From: Streptomyces atroolivaceus
GTDB lineage: Bacteria; Actinomycetota; Actinomycetes; Streptomycetales; Streptomycetaceae
DNA length: 64,000 nucleotides
NCBI RefSeq assembly: GCF_000717025.1
Contig: NZ_JNXG01000009.1
Coordinates: forward strand, 1 to 64,000
Direction of reading: 5' to 3'
A program made the position numbers and the translations under genes. A model generated the notes under the pieces. The model was not told the origin of the DNA and made no database searches. It saw nothing but the letters and a program-made list of their open reading frames with translations. Below are positions 54,050 to 63,700 of the stretch, in pieces. Positions within the stretch are counted from its first letter, which is position 1, and each line of letters starts with the position of its first letter.

Positions 54050-56098
54050 TCCAAACTGACCGACGTGCCCAAACGGATCCTGATCGGCCGGGCGCTGCGC
54101 AGCGACAAGCTGGGGGAAACGCTCCTCCCCAAGCGCATCGCGCTCCCCGTCTTCGCATCCGACCCGCTGTCCTCCGTTGCGTACGCACCCGGAGAAGTCC
54201 TCCTCGTGCTGTCCATCGCGGGCGTGTCGGCGTACCACTTCAGTCCGTGGATCGCGCTGGCGGTCGTGGTCCTGATGTTCACCGTCGTCGCCTCGTACCG
54301 GCAGAACGTCCGCGCGTACCCGAGCGGGGGTGGCGACTACGAGGTCGCCAACACCAACCTCGGCCGCAAGGCCGGTCTGACCGTCGCCAGCGCCCTCCTC
54401 GTCGACTACGTCCTCACGGTCGCCGTGTCGATCTCCTCGGGCGTGGAGAACCTCGGCTCCGCCATCCCCTTCGTCATCGAGCACAAGACGTTCTGCGCCA
54501 TAGGGGCGATCGTGCTGCTGACGCTGATGAACCTGCGTGGCGTCAAGGAGTCCGGCAAGCTCTTCGCCATCCCGACCTACCTGTTCGTGGCGGGCGTCTT
54601 CGCGATGATCATCTGGGGTGCGTTCCGAGGCCTGGTCCTCGGCGACACCATGCACGCGCCGACCTCGGACTACGAGATCAAGCCCGAGCACCAGGGGCTG
54701 GCCGGCTTCGCACTCGTCTTCCTGCTGCTTCGCGCCTTCTCCTCGGGCTGCGCGGCCCTGACCGGCGTCGAGGCCATCAGCAACGGTGTTCCGGCCTTCC
54801 GCAAACCGAAGAGCAGGAACGCGGCGACCACCCTCGCGGCGATGGGCCTGCTGGCCGTCACCATGTTCTGCGGCATCATCGGCCTCGCCATGGCCACCGA
54901 CGTGAAGATGGCCGAGAACCCGGCGAAGGACCTCATCCACAACGGTGCCGCGGTCGGCGAGAGCTTCACCCAGGACCCGGTGATCTCCCAGGTCGCCGCG
55001 GCCGTCTTCGGTGACGGCACGGTCCTCTTCATCTTCCTCGCGGCGGCGACCGCTCTCGTGCTCTTCCTCGCCGCGAACACCGCGTACAACGGTTTCCCGC
55101 TGCTCGGCTCGATCCTCGCCCAGGACCGCTACCTGCCCCGCCAGCTGCACACCCGTGGCGACCGGCTGGCCTTCTCCAACGGCATCGTGCTGCTCGCCGG
55201 GGCCGCGATCCTGCTCGTCTGGATCTACGGGGCCGACTCGACCCGGCTCATCCAGCTCTACATCGTCGGTGTCTTCGTCTCCTTCACGCTCAGCCAGACC
55301 GGCATGGTGCGGCACTGGAACAGGCATCTGCGTACCGAGAAGGACCCGGCGAAGCGCCGTCACATGGTGCGCTCCCGGGCGATCAACACCTTCGGCGCGT
55401 TCTTCACGGGCCTGGTCCTGGTCGTCGTCCTGGCCACCAAGTTCACCCACGGCGCCTGGGTCGCGCTGCTCGGCATGGTGATCTTCTTCGGCACGATGAC
55501 CGCGATCCGGAAGCACTACGACCGGGTCGCCGAGGAGATCGCCGCGTCCGACACCCCGTCCGACGACACCGGACGGCCCTCGCGGGTCCACTCGATCGTC
55601 CTGGTCTCCCGGATCCACCGCCCCACGCTGCGGGCGCTCGCGTACGCCAAGCTGGTGCGCTCGGACCAGCTGGAGGCGCTGTCCATCAGCGTCGACCCGG
55701 CGGAGACCAAGGCACTCAAGGAGGACTGGGAGCGGCGGGGCATCGACATCCCGCTGAAGATCCTCGACTCGCCCTACCGCGAGGTGACCCGGCCGGTCAT
55801 CGAGTACGTCAAGGGGCTGCGCAAGGACCGGCCGCGCGACGTGATCAGCGTCTACATCCCCGAGTACGTGGTCGGTCACTGGTACGAGCACCTGCTGCAC
55901 AACCAGAGCGCGCTGCGGCTCAAGGGCCGGCTCCTCTTCACCCCGGGCGTGATGGTGACCTCGGTGCCCTACCAGCTGGAGTCCTCCGAGGCCGCCAAGG
56001 CGCGGGCCAAGAGGCGTGCCGACTGGAACGCGCCCGGATCGGTACGCCGAGGTCCCGTCGAACGGCGCCAGCACAAGGAACCCAGCCACAAGGGCTGA
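54047..56098 (+). CDS. KimA-like (APC family) permease, probable potassium importer
   Basis: 683 residues. Seen: about 12 spans, with SDPLSSVAYAPGEVLLVL, SYRQNVRAYPSGGGDYEVA, LLVDYVLTVAVSISSG and FSSGCAALTGVEAISNGVPAF, a pattern I recognise from Bacillus KimA (YdaO), including the Asp of the first motif. A ~150-residue cytoplasmic tail follows, like the KimA c-di-AMP-responsive tail. GTG 54047 is chosen because the similarity begins at VSKLTDVPKR; in-frame codons upstream give no related sequence. Known: KimA is a high-affinity proton-coupled potassium importer. Inferred from family and neighbours (KdpDE, RCK pair). Alternative: amino-acid permease. Confidence 0.8.
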   Translation: MSKLTDVPKRILIGRALRSDKLGETLLPKRIALPVFASDPLSSVAYAPGEVLLVLSIAGVSAYHFSPWIALAVVVLMFTVVASYRQNVRAYPSGGGDYEVANTNLGRKAGLTVASALLVDYVLTVAVSISSGVENLGSAIPFVIEHKTFCAIGAIVLLTLMNLRGVKESGKLFAIPTYLFVAGVFAMIIWGAFRGLVLGDTMHAPTSDYEIKPEHQGLAGFALVFLLLRAFSSGCAALTGVEAISNGVPAFRKPKSRNAATTLAAMGLLAVTMFCGIIGLAMATDVKMAENPAKDLIHNGAAVGESFTQDPVISQVAAAVFGDGTVLFIFLAAATALVLFLAANTAYNGFPLLGSILAQDRYLPRQLHTRGDRLAFSNGIVLLAGAAILLVWIYGADSTRLIQLYIVGVFVSFTLSQTGMVRHWNRHLRTEKDPAKRRHMVRSRAINTFGAFFTGLVLVVVLATKFTHGAWVALLGMVIFFGTMTAIRKHYDRVAEEIAASDTPSDDTGRPSRVHSIVLVSRIHRPTLRALAYAKLVRSDQLEALSISVDPAETKALKEDWERRGIDIPLKILDSPYREVTRPVIEYVKGLRKDRPRDVISVYIPEYVVGHWYEHLLHNQSALRLKGRLLFTPGVMVTSVPYQLESSEAAKARAKRRADWNAPGSVRRGPVERRQHKEPSHKG

Positions 56099-56235
56099 CG
56101 CCCGGACTCGGCCTGTGGTAAGCGGCCGGCTTCCGCCCACGTAGACTGGTGGGCTGTTGTCCGGCCGTTTTCCGTTTTCGTCTCCGGGCCTCCTCTCCTC
56201 GTTCCACTCTTCCCGACCTCTGGAGCCACCCCCTC

Positions 56236-57579
56236 ATGCAGAACGAATCCACGTCGTCGCAGGCCGGGGAGTCCCTGATCGGTCGCGAGTACGAGGTCGA
56301 GGTCGGCCCCGTCGCCCACGGCGGCCACTGCATCGCACGTACCGACGAGGGCCAGGTGCTCTTCGTACGCCACACCCTCCCCGGCGAGAAGGTCATCGCC
56401 AGGGTGACGGAGGGCGAGAGCGACTCCCGTTTCCTGCGCGCCGACGCGGTCACGGTCGTCGAGGCCTCCAAGGACCGGGTCGAGGCCCCCTGCCCGTACG
56501 CCGGCCCCGGCAAGTGCGGCGGCTGCGACTGGCAGCACGCCAAGCCCGGCGCCCAGCGCCGCCTCAAGGGCGAAGTGATCACCGAGCAGCTCCAGCGCCT
56601 CGCGGGCCTCACGCCCGAGGAGGCCGGCTGGGACGGCACGGTCATGCCGGCCGAGGGCGACAAGCTCCCTCCGGGTCAGGTCCCGGCCTGGCGCACGCGC
56701 GTCCAGTACGCGATCGACGCGGACGGCCTGGTCGGACTGCGCAAGCACCGCTCCCACGAGGTCCAGCCGATCGACCACTGCATGATCGCCGCACCCGGCG
56801 TGTCCGAGCTCGGCATCGAGAAGCAGGACTGGCCGCAGATGGCCACGGTCGAGGCCATCTCCGCCACCGGCTCCCACGACCGCCAGGTCATCCTGACCCC
56901 GCGTGAGGGCGGCCGGCTCCCGCTCGTCGAGCTGGACAAGCCGGTCTCCGTGCTCCGCGTCGAGGAGAAGGACGGCGGCGTCCACCGCGTCCACGGCCGC
57001 GCCTTCGTCCGCGAGCGCGCCGACGACCGTACGTACCGCGTCGGCTCGGGCGGCTTCTGGCAGGTGCACCCGCAGGCGGCCGACACGCTGGTCCGCGCGG
57101 TGATGCAGGGCCTGCTGCCCCGCAAGAACGACATGGCGCTGGACCTCTACTGCGGCGTCGGCCTCTTCGCCGGCGCCATCGGCCAGCGCATCGGCGAGAA
57201 GGGCGCGGTGCTGGGCATCGAGTCCGGCAAGCGCGCGGTCGAGGACGCCCGGCACAACCTCAAGGACCTGGACCGGGTCCGCATCGAACACGGCAAGGTC
57301 GACCAGGTGCTGCCCCGCACGGGCATCACGGAATGCGACCTGATCGTCCTGGACCCGCCGCGCGCGGGCGCGGGCAAGGCGACGGTCAAGCAGCTGGCCG
57401 CCCTGGGCGCGCGCCGCATCGCGTACGTGGCCTGCGACCCGGCGGCGCTGGCGCGGGACCTGGCGTACTTCCGGGACGGGGGGTACAAGGTGCGGACGCT
57501 GCGGGCGTTCGACCTGTTCCCGATGACTGCGCACGTTGAGTGCGTGGCCATTTTGGAGCCTGCTGGCAAGGGCGCCTGA
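56236..57579 (+). CDS. RNA m5U methyltransferase, TrmA/RumA family
   Basis: 447 residues. Seen: N-terminal TRAM-like domain (EVEVGPVAHGGHCIAR), iron-sulfur cysteines in CPYAGPGKCGGCDWQH, the SAM domain with LDLYCGVGLFAGAIG, DLIVLDPPRAGAG, and the nucleophile in AYVACDPAALARDL. Reaction: methylation of C5 of uridine in tRNA or rRNA. ATG 56236 fits the domain start; GGAG lies 10 bases upstream. Last gene of the conserved region; accessory DNA starts just after its stop. Confidence 0.9.
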   Translation: MQNESTSSQAGESLIGREYEVEVGPVAHGGHCIARTDEGQVLFVRHTLPGEKVIARVTEGESDSRFLRADAVTVVEASKDRVEAPCPYAGPGKCGGCDWQHAKPGAQRRLKGEVITEQLQRLAGLTPEEAGWDGTVMPAEGDKLPPGQVPAWRTRVQYAIDADGLVGLRKHRSHEVQPIDHCMIAAPGVSELGIEKQDWPQMATVEAISATGSHDRQVILTPREGGRLPLVELDKPVSVLRVEEKDGGVHRVHGRAFVRERADDRTYRVGSGGFWQVHPQAADTLVRAVMQGLLPRKNDMALDLYCGVGLFAGAIGQRIGEKGAVLGIESGKRAVEDARHNLKDLDRVRIEHGKVDQVLPRTGITECDLIVLDPPRAGAGKATVKQLAALGARRIAYVACDPAALARDLAYFRDGGYKVRTLRAFDLFPMTAHVECVAILEPAGKGA

Positions 57580-57676
57580 CCTGCGGGTTCGTGGTTCGCG
57601 TGGGTCGCTCGACCTGTTTTCCTCCGTGCAGCGGGTCGAGTGGACGGATCGCCCCTTGAAGGGGGCCTGACCTGCG
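57574..57676. repeat. Imperfect direct repeat at the 3' end of the methyltransferase gene
   Basis: AAGGGCGCCTGACCTGCG ending at 57585 recurs as AAGGGGGCCTGACCTGCG ending at 57676, 91 bases apart; the GCCTGACCTGCG core is exact. The first copy covers the stop codon of the methyltransferase gene. Integration at the 3' end of a conserved gene is a usual pattern, so this may be a relic of an insertion. Confidence 0.4.
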
Positions 57677-57986
57677 AATTCATGGGGGAGGCGCTGGTAT
57701 CGGCGACGCCTTCAGGGCCTCGTTCGGAAATTCTTGATGCTCGGATGACGCTCGAAGTGAGGGTCCTGACCTCCCGGACCTCCCCGGCTGGGGCCGTGCG
57801 GACCGGACTGTCGGCATGGAGGGCGAGGAACTCCTCATGGAAGCGGCGCGAGCTGCCATCCCGGTCCCCGGCTCCCTGGAGCCCAGCGTGCGCCAGTCCA
57901 AGCGGCAGAACGTGGCGCCGTGATCCGAGGTCTTGAGTGGCTGGTATCACCTCGCCACCCAGATACCAGTCAGGTATCATGGCTGT
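57580..57986. other. Spacer between core gene and toxin-antitoxin pair
   Basis: About 400 bases without a convincing gene. The minus strand carries a stretch (RRFHEEFLALHADSPVR near 57,800) that looks protein-like but has no start or domain I recognise; it may be a remnant. Confidence 0.4.
57943..57986 (+). promoter_or_regulatory. Operator/promoter of the toxin-antitoxin operon
   Basis: GGTATC (57943-57948) and the inverted repeat GATACC-AGTCA-GGTATC (57962-57978) give three half-sites of one motif. TATCAT (57975-57980) overlaps the last and is a -10 placed 6 bases before the ATG at 57987, with no ribosome site, so the transcript is probably leaderless and repressed by its RHH product. Confidence 0.6.
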
Positions 57987-58181
57987 ATGGCGATGACACT
58001 CCGACTCCCCGACGATCTTGATGCGAAGCTCACTGAGCGTGCTCGTCGAGAGGGCCGAAGCAAGCAGGAACTCGCTGTCGAGGCCATCCGCGACGCCCAG
58101 GACCGGGCCGAGCTGAAGGTCGACGATGTCCTGGCCGAGCTCATGGACAGCGATGCGGAGATCCTGGACTACCTGAAGTGA
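57987..58181 (+). CDS. Ribbon-helix-helix antitoxin
   Basis: 64 residues. Seen: MAMTLRLPDDLDAKLTERAR, the beta-strand and helix start of an RHH (CopG/Arc) DNA-binding domain, then an acidic helical tail that would cover the toxin. ATG 57987; ATG 57979 is out of frame and stops at once. Its stop overlaps the toxin GTG (GTGA), so the two are coupled. Inferred: represses its own promoter through the GGTATC sites and neutralises Doc. Confidence 0.9.
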   Translation: MAMTLRLPDDLDAKLTERARREGRSKQELAVEAIRDAQDRAELKVDDVLAELMDSDAEILDYLK

Positions 58182-58570
58182 CCGAAGTGCGCTACATCCA
58201 GCTCGACGAGATCCTTGCCATCGCTCGCACGGTCAACGGTACCGACCACAGCGTGCGTGACATGGGACTTTTGGTGTCAGCGATCGAACGGCCCCGGACC
58301 AACGTGTTCGGAGCCGAGCTGTATCCCACGCTGCACGAGAAGGCGGCGGCACTGCTGCACTCCGTTGCCCGAAATCACGCCCTGATCGACGGCAACAAGC
58401 GCACCGCCTGGCTCGCCATGCGCGTCTTCCTGCGGCTCAACGGTGTCAGCGCCGGTACCGTCCCGCCACCTGCCTCCACTGCCGGCCCGTTCGTCGAGGA
58501 AGTCGCGCAGGACAACATGGATGTACCGGTCATCGCCAAGCGCCTGTCGGCCTGGTTCCCCGTCTCCTGA
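58178..58570 (+). CDS. Doc/Fic-family toxin
   Basis: 130 residues. Seen: HALIDGNKRTAWLAM, the Fic core HxxxDGNKR of Doc-type toxins. Known: phage P1 Doc phosphorylates EF-Tu and stops translation. The usual antitoxin is Phd; here it is RHH, a common actinobacterial pairing. GTG 58178 overlaps the antitoxin stop. First complete module of the accessory region. Confidence 0.92.
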   Translation: MTEVRYIQLDEILAIARTVNGTDHSVRDMGLLVSAIERPRTNVFGAELYPTLHEKAAALLHSVARNHALIDGNKRTAWLAMRVFLRLNGVSAGTVPPPASTAGPFVEEVAQDNMDVPVIAKRLSAWFPVS

Positions 58571-58704
58571 CGTACGACGACGGATGGGGTGGGCACGCGC
58601 GCACCCGGCCCTCACGCGTAGTCCGGCTTGCTCGCATCAGGCCGGATCGGCGCTGTGCGCTGGATCGCTTGGGCCATGAACACGGCTAGCAGGCCGAGGG
58701 CGGC

Positions 58705-59020
58705 CGGGGGACTCCCCCAACGGTAACCGGCCAAGACGGTGGACACCGAGGCCGGGCAGGTGGAGGTCACCGTTTCCCCGGGACCAGGCCGGCATGTTCG
58801 AGCCGACGCTGGCCAAGAAGCGGCAGCGGCATCTGCGCGGCATCGACGAGATGGTCTTTGTAGCTGTCGGTGAAGGGCCCGGTATATGGCGTTATTGTTG
58901 CGTACCTGGCTGAAGTGTGTGGCGCCGAGGTCTCGAAGTCCTATCATCCCGACCATCACCGACAGAGTGATTGGGGGGATGATCGCGTGGCAGAACCGAC
59001 TGCTTCAACGTCCGACCGCT
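58705..59020 (+). pseudogene. Frameshifted IS256-family transposase remnant
   Basis: Reading all three plus frames in turn gives pieces in the right order of an IS256 transposase: KTVDTEAGQVEVTV, then PRDQAGMFEPTLAKKRQRHL and RGIDEMV, then AYLAEVCGAEVSKS, then PTITDRVIGGMIAWQNRLLQ. Single-base insertions or losses, for example an extra T near 58774 and a shift near 58945, separate them. Only part of the N-terminal half remains; the catalytic DDE domain is gone and no terminal inverted repeats were found. A dead element. Confidence 0.8.
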
Positions 59021-59058
59021 GCCGCTGCCGCTGCCGCTGCCGCTGCCGCTGCTGCAAG
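59016..59058. repeat. CCGCTG hexanucleotide microsatellite
   Basis: Six to seven copies of CCGCTG from 59016, directly at the break point of the transposase remnant. In one frame it reads (Cys-Arg)n. Slippage-prone; no function seen. Confidence 0.85.
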
Positions 59059-59074
59059 CGAGCGGGCAGGCCGG

Positions 59075-59103
59075 AAGGGCCGACTCCACGGAGTCGGGCC
59101 CTT
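59075..59103. terminator. Hairpin downstream of the HEPN-type gene
   Basis: AAGGGCCGACTCC (59075-59087) pairs with GGAGTCGGGCCCTT (59090-59103) except for one bulged C, loop AC. It lies about 145 bases beyond the stop of the minus-strand gene and could end that operon. Confidence 0.55.
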
Positions 59104-59249
59104 CTGCTGCAGTAGTCAGGCGCCGTACGCCCCGACATCAACAGCTCTCCCTTGTCGATAGTGCAGACGCCGCGACGGTCGCCGACTCGCAGTCGACGGC
59201 GTTCTGGCTGCGAAACGAATGCGGTGGTGTCGCAACCGGTGCCCTTTGG

Positions 59250-60704
59250 TCAGTAACACAGTTCCTCGATGAGAGAGTGAAGCCGGGGGCTGTCGAGGGG
59301 GGCACGGTGGGCGAGGCGGTTGCGGGCGTCGCGTATGGTACGCAGCCGGCGGCGCTCGGCGGGGGTGAGCCTGATGGCGCCGTCGCAGTGAGCGCTCCAC
59401 ATCGCGCCGAGTTCCATCATGTCGACGGTGGAGCCGGCGGGTTCGGCGGGCGTGCCGGGTTCGCGCCGCGGGCCGTAGTCCTGCGCGAGCCGGGCCAGCG
59501 GGACGCGTGCACGGAGCCGGACGGTGGCGGTGAACTGGTCCCGGGCATCGTCCAGCAGAGGCAGCAACACATGATTCTGCGCCAGCCACACCCGGGCCGA
59601 CACCGCCTGCTCGTGTGTGAGGTCACTGCCAGGGCGGTGCCTGAGCCTGCCGTCCCAGCTGTCGATAGTGCCTGCGTTCCAGGCCACGAGCAGCTTTTCG
59701 TCGGGGTGGCGGCCGGGATGACGGGTGCCCTCGACGCGCTGCGACGGGATGGCCGCCGGTCCAGGCAGATACGCGAGCACCTCGTGGAGCGCTGACATCA
59801 ATGTCTCCGGACGACCGTCATGCCAGCAACTGGCCAGGGCACCGGCGATGTCGAGATAGGGCCCGCACACTTCGGTGATCGTGGCCTGTGTGACCGCTTC
59901 GTGCAGATGCCGCCGCTCCATGGTGGAAGCCAGGAGCGGGCGCGCCAGTGCGACGACAGTGGCGGTGTCCAGGCGACCTGTGGCTCCCCACCACCAGTGC
60001 ACTGCGATGTCCTCCCGGGCAAGCTGATCAGGCAGACCCGTAGGCAAGGTCTCAGTGGAGGCCATGACGAGGGCTCTGGGGCGCTGGTCCGGGGGGAGAC
60101 CCGCCTCCTTGGTCGTGGCCACTAGTCGACGCAGCAGGTGGGTGGCGGCGGACGGCACCGGCTCGCGCCATGCCCGTACGACAACCGGACGGGTCTCGAC
60201 GGTGCCAGTGCCGCCACCGGTGAGCCGGGCCAGTACGTCGTCGGTCGGGTCCGGGCTGGCTGCGTCCCTGTCACCGGTGAAGTTCAGTTCCTTGGCGAGC
60301 CGCTCCAGCAGGCCCGCCAGTGCCTCTGCCGGGGTGGGGGGTACTGGCGGGCCCGGCTCGGTGGGCACGGGAATCCTGGCCGTGAGCAGGTCCGGCAACC
60401 CATCGTCGAAGTCGGGCACAGGGGCCAGGCCGGACCACTGACGGGCGGTCCGAGGGCGGCCCGACACTGTGGAGCGGACGGAGGCCGAGCCGGGGGTTTC
60501 GTCAGAGGGCAGCAGCACGAAGTCGGCGAGTTCGTGCAGCACGTCGTCGAGCAGCCGGTCGACCTGGTTGTCGGTGTCGTCCAACATCTTTCTGGGCAGC
60601 AGCCACAGGCAACTGCGACCGCTGTTCAGATCGGCCAGCAGACGGCCAAGCCAGACCCTGATCCCTGGCAGAGAAATCCCGTCGGCCGCGGCCGTGCCGA
60701 TCAC
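59250..60704 (-). CDS. Protein with C-terminal HEPN-like motif, partner of the large ATPase
   Basis: 484 residues; no known family recognised over most of its length. Seen: an N-terminal helical part (RVWLGRLLADLNSG, then LDDVLHELADFVLLP), a Pro-rich linker near 110-140, a central region with AVHWWWGATGRLD, and a C-terminal helical bundle with IRDARNRLAHRAPL, where R461-x4-H466 matches the HEPN RNase signature. The GTG at 60704 follows GGGAAAGGA and overlaps the ATPase stop (GTGA). Inferred: an effector, perhaps an RNase, controlled by the ATPase. A non-catalytic HEPN-like adaptor is the alternative. Confidence 0.75.
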   Translation of the reverse strand: MIGTAAADGISLPGIRVWLGRLLADLNSGRSCLWLLPRKMLDDTDNQVDRLLDDVLHELADFVLLPSDETPGSASVRSTVSGRPRTARQWSGLAPVPDFDDGLPDLLTARIPVPTEPGPPVPPTPAEALAGLLERLAKELNFTGDRDAASPDPTDDVLARLTGGGTGTVETRPVVVRAWREPVPSAATHLLRRLVATTKEAGLPPDQRPRALVMASTETLPTGLPDQLAREDIAVHWWWGATGRLDTATVVALARPLLASTMERRHLHEAVTQATITEVCGPYLDIAGALASCWHDGRPETLMSALHEVLAYLPGPAAIPSQRVEGTRHPGRHPDEKLLVAWNAGTIDSWDGRLRHRPGSDLTHEQAVSARVWLAQNHVLLPLLDDARDQFTATVRLRARVPLARLAQDYGPRREPGTPAEPAGSTVDMMELGAMWSAHCDGAIRLTPAERRRLRTIRDARNRLAHRAPLDSPRLHSLIEELCY

Positions 60705-63700
60705 GATTCCTTTCCCACTGTGGTGAGCGCCCGAAAGGTGACGAGGTCCAGCGCGTATCCGTCCTCGCTGTCATCCAGTACGCCGTGGTCGGCGAGTCGG
60801 TCGGTGAATGCGCGCGTCTCGGCCAGATCGAGGCCGATCACGGCGGCGATGTCGCCGTGATCACACCCCTCACCGGGCTCGACGTACTGCACCCAGACGG
60901 TCAGCAGGTTCTGCGTGGACGGGGTGAGTTCGACCCGGTCGAGGTGGGTGCGGGCGACTTTCTCCTGGGCGTACTGGGCTTGGATCGCCTCCAGGGCTCC
61001 CTCCAGGGTGAACCCACCTCGGGTGGCGTAGTCCACGGTGCGCTCCACAAGGCTCGGCCAGCCGCCGGTAGCTTCCATCAGCCGACGCCGCTTGTCCGGC
61101 GTATCGAACGGACATTCGGGCCAGGCGCGCAGACTGTCGGCGTTCCACCGCTCGGATCGCAGCACCTGGGTGACCCGCTGGTCCTTGAGTACTTCCTGCG
61201 CCCGCGGGTCGACCAGAATGAGCCCCGTGCGCGGTGGCTTCGCCTTGCCGCGCAGCGTGTGTCGGTGCAGTCGGTCCAGGGTCTGACCGAGCGTCTCCAC
61301 GCCGCAGTAGCGCAGATCGGCGAAGACAACGCTGGGGTCCTTGCTGCGTGTGTCCTGTGTGAGAACGTCCACCAGGGTGTCCGGGGTGGTGGTGTGCACG
61401 GTCAGGCCCCGCGCACTGGCGTAGGAACGGATCGCCGGCTCCATGAGCTCCGGGCTGTGGGCCTTCGTCAGGAAGACCAGAGTCAGGCCGGGACTTGTCG
61501 CGTCGTACAACTGCTGCTCGGTGAGCGGGCTGTACCGATGTGCACCGGACTGTTGGCCCGACCCGAGCAGCCGACGCGAGAACCGCGGGTTGTAGTCGTA
61601 AGGCAGGCTGAACTCGGTCTGCCGCAGTTCCAGTTCGAGGTCCTCGCGGGTGCCGAGCATGTGAACCACGTTCGGGCTGCGCACCGCATAGTGTCGACGG
61701 TCGGCCTGTTGGATCAGCAAGCCGAGCCCCGCCATCTCCTCCAGGTAGATTTTCACGTCGCTGGCGGTCAGTCGGCCGAAGCCCTCCGGCCAGTTTCGCT
61801 TAGCCTCGTTGAGCAGTTCGTCGGCGTCGTAGCCGCGCTGGAAGCCGTCGGCCTGGCTGCGCAGCGCGATCACCAGGGCGAGCACCCGGTACCGATCCTC
61901 GAGGTTGATGGTCAGCCGCATTCGCTCGGCAATGTTCCTGTGCACCTCCGGCGAGCCCGTCACCGCCCGCACGTCGTCCTCGGTGACCGTTACCGGCCAC
62001 TGTGCCGAGCTGAGAGGTTTCTCCCGCAGCGTGGTGACGAGGCGCTCGCAGAAGATCTGTACCAGGCACGCCTGGTAGTTGGTGGCGGCCAGCACCCGCC
62101 AGACCAGTTCCGGACGTTCGAAGCGGTAACCGAAGGCCGCCATCGGCTCGACCACCAGGCGCTGCGCCTCGACCGGCTTGAGCGGGCCTATCAGCTCCTC
62201 ACCGCCGTGTGCCAAGGGCACGTTGGACAGCCGGCTGAACCGCTGCACCTGGTGCAGACCGGCGAAGACCACCTTGAAGCGCCGGTCGGTGCTGTCCATC
62301 AGTCCCTTGAGCCGGGCCACGTTGGCGAAGGTGCCCTCGCCGCCGCTGCCACGCACCGACTTGGAGTCAGCGGTCAGGAAGGCATCCGCCTCGTCGGCGA
62401 GGACCAGTACCCGCCGCTCACGGTTATCCTCCAGCCAACGGCGCACCTGCTCCAGCAGTACATCGGGGGAGGCCGCCGTGGACACTTTCGGCCCCAGCAC
62501 CCCGACCCGCTTGAGCTCCGTGGCCAGCACCGACCAGATCCGGTCGGCGGGTTCCGCCTCGCCCACCCCGCGCGCCTTCAGGTCCAGGTAGATGGCCTTA
62601 TGGTCGGGGGTCGATGAAAAGTCGGCCTCCACCTTCCGCAGCAGCGCAGACTTGCCCAACTGACGTCCGCCGTAGAGGAAAAGAGCACCCAACGGATCCT
62701 TTACCGCAGAGATCTCCCGGACCCGGCCGTAGAACACCTCTGGCGGCACGAGCCCCGCCACGAAAGGCGTGTACGGATTGAAGCCGGTCCACGGCAGTGT
62801 CACGCGCTGTAGGGCCCGGAACGAGCGGGGCGAGCGTGCCGTGACCCATCCGAAGACGGCCGGGTCCACTACCAGAGCCTGCTGAGCAGAGGTCCGTGTC
62901 CACAGCGCCATCGCTCGGCGGCCGGCCATGCCCAACGGGTACAGGTAGAGGATGATGCAGGCCCCCGAGTCACTGTGATCGAGCAGTTCCAGGGGACTGC
63001 GCCCGCGCTGCTCATCCGAAACCAACAGGATCGTGTATGTGGTAGCTGCGGAGCCGAGTTCGGCAACGTACCCCGGAGCGCTCCCACTTGCCCGGAGCTT
63101 TGCGGTCAACCGGAGGGTGCCGCGGAGCTGGCGACTGTCGTCGCGGGCCGGCGGCCTACCCTCAAGGCCGAGCAGACGCAGCACCGTCGGCACGTGCTTC
63201 TGCCACTCGCTGCCGCGGGTGGACGGCTTGCTGAGCGCGTCCCAGGACTCGAGTCCGGCCAGCGCGGCCTCGGTCAACGGCTGGCCGTCGGCGTAATGCT
63301 CGGCCCATGGCGCCGCCGAAAAGCCCTGCTGGCCCGCCTTGACCGGCGTAATGGACTCCAGACCCGCCACGAACCGCTCCACGTCCTCACTGCGGCCCGT
63401 GCCGCTCCACTGCGGCAGGGAGCCACCCTTGCGCAGCAGCGCCAGGCACTCCTCCGCCGTGACTGTGTCGCCTGCCTCCAACAGCGCGGACAGCCGCTTG
63501 CGGTCCGCCGCGGTAAGCGTCAGCGCCTCGAGTTGCTCGCGCAGCCGACCTACATATGCCTGGACTTGGTCCCGCAGTTCCTCCTCCAGCCGACGGATGG
63601 CCTCCACCGTGGACCGGTATGCGCCGTCCGGCGATGGCCGCTCCAACCGTTCCAGCCGCCCCACTAGTTCCCGCTCGGTGACAAGGTCAAGGCTCTGGGC

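Larger units (their letters stand above)
58571..59249. other. Non-coding stretch with transposase remnant, microsatellite and hairpin
   Basis: About 680 bases without an intact gene. It holds the IS256-type remnant (58705-59020), the CCGCTG run and a hairpin, listed separately. The reading frame on the minus strand at 58612-58959 is antisense to the remnant and is not counted as a gene. Confidence 0.6.

Noticed and set aside
53936..56140. A 734-codon open frame antisense to the KimA-like gene
   Set aside because: It is a shadow frame: highly charged, with no domain, exactly opposite a clear membrane protein. Long antisense frames are common at this GC content.
57640..57936. Possible small genes between the methyltransferase and the antitoxin
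   Set aside because: Frames on both strands lack a ribosome site and recognisable domains; at most a remnant.
58612..58959. A 115-codon minus-strand frame
   Set aside because: It is antisense to the IS256 remnant, begins inside it and shows no domain.
59001..59104. CRISPR-like array from the CCGCTG repeats
   Set aside because: Units are 6 bases with no spacers; a simple microsatellite.
58987..59115. A short frame with a (Cys-Arg)n run
   Set aside because: The run is the CCGCTG microsatellite read in one frame, and the start lies inside the transposase remnant; no ribosome site.
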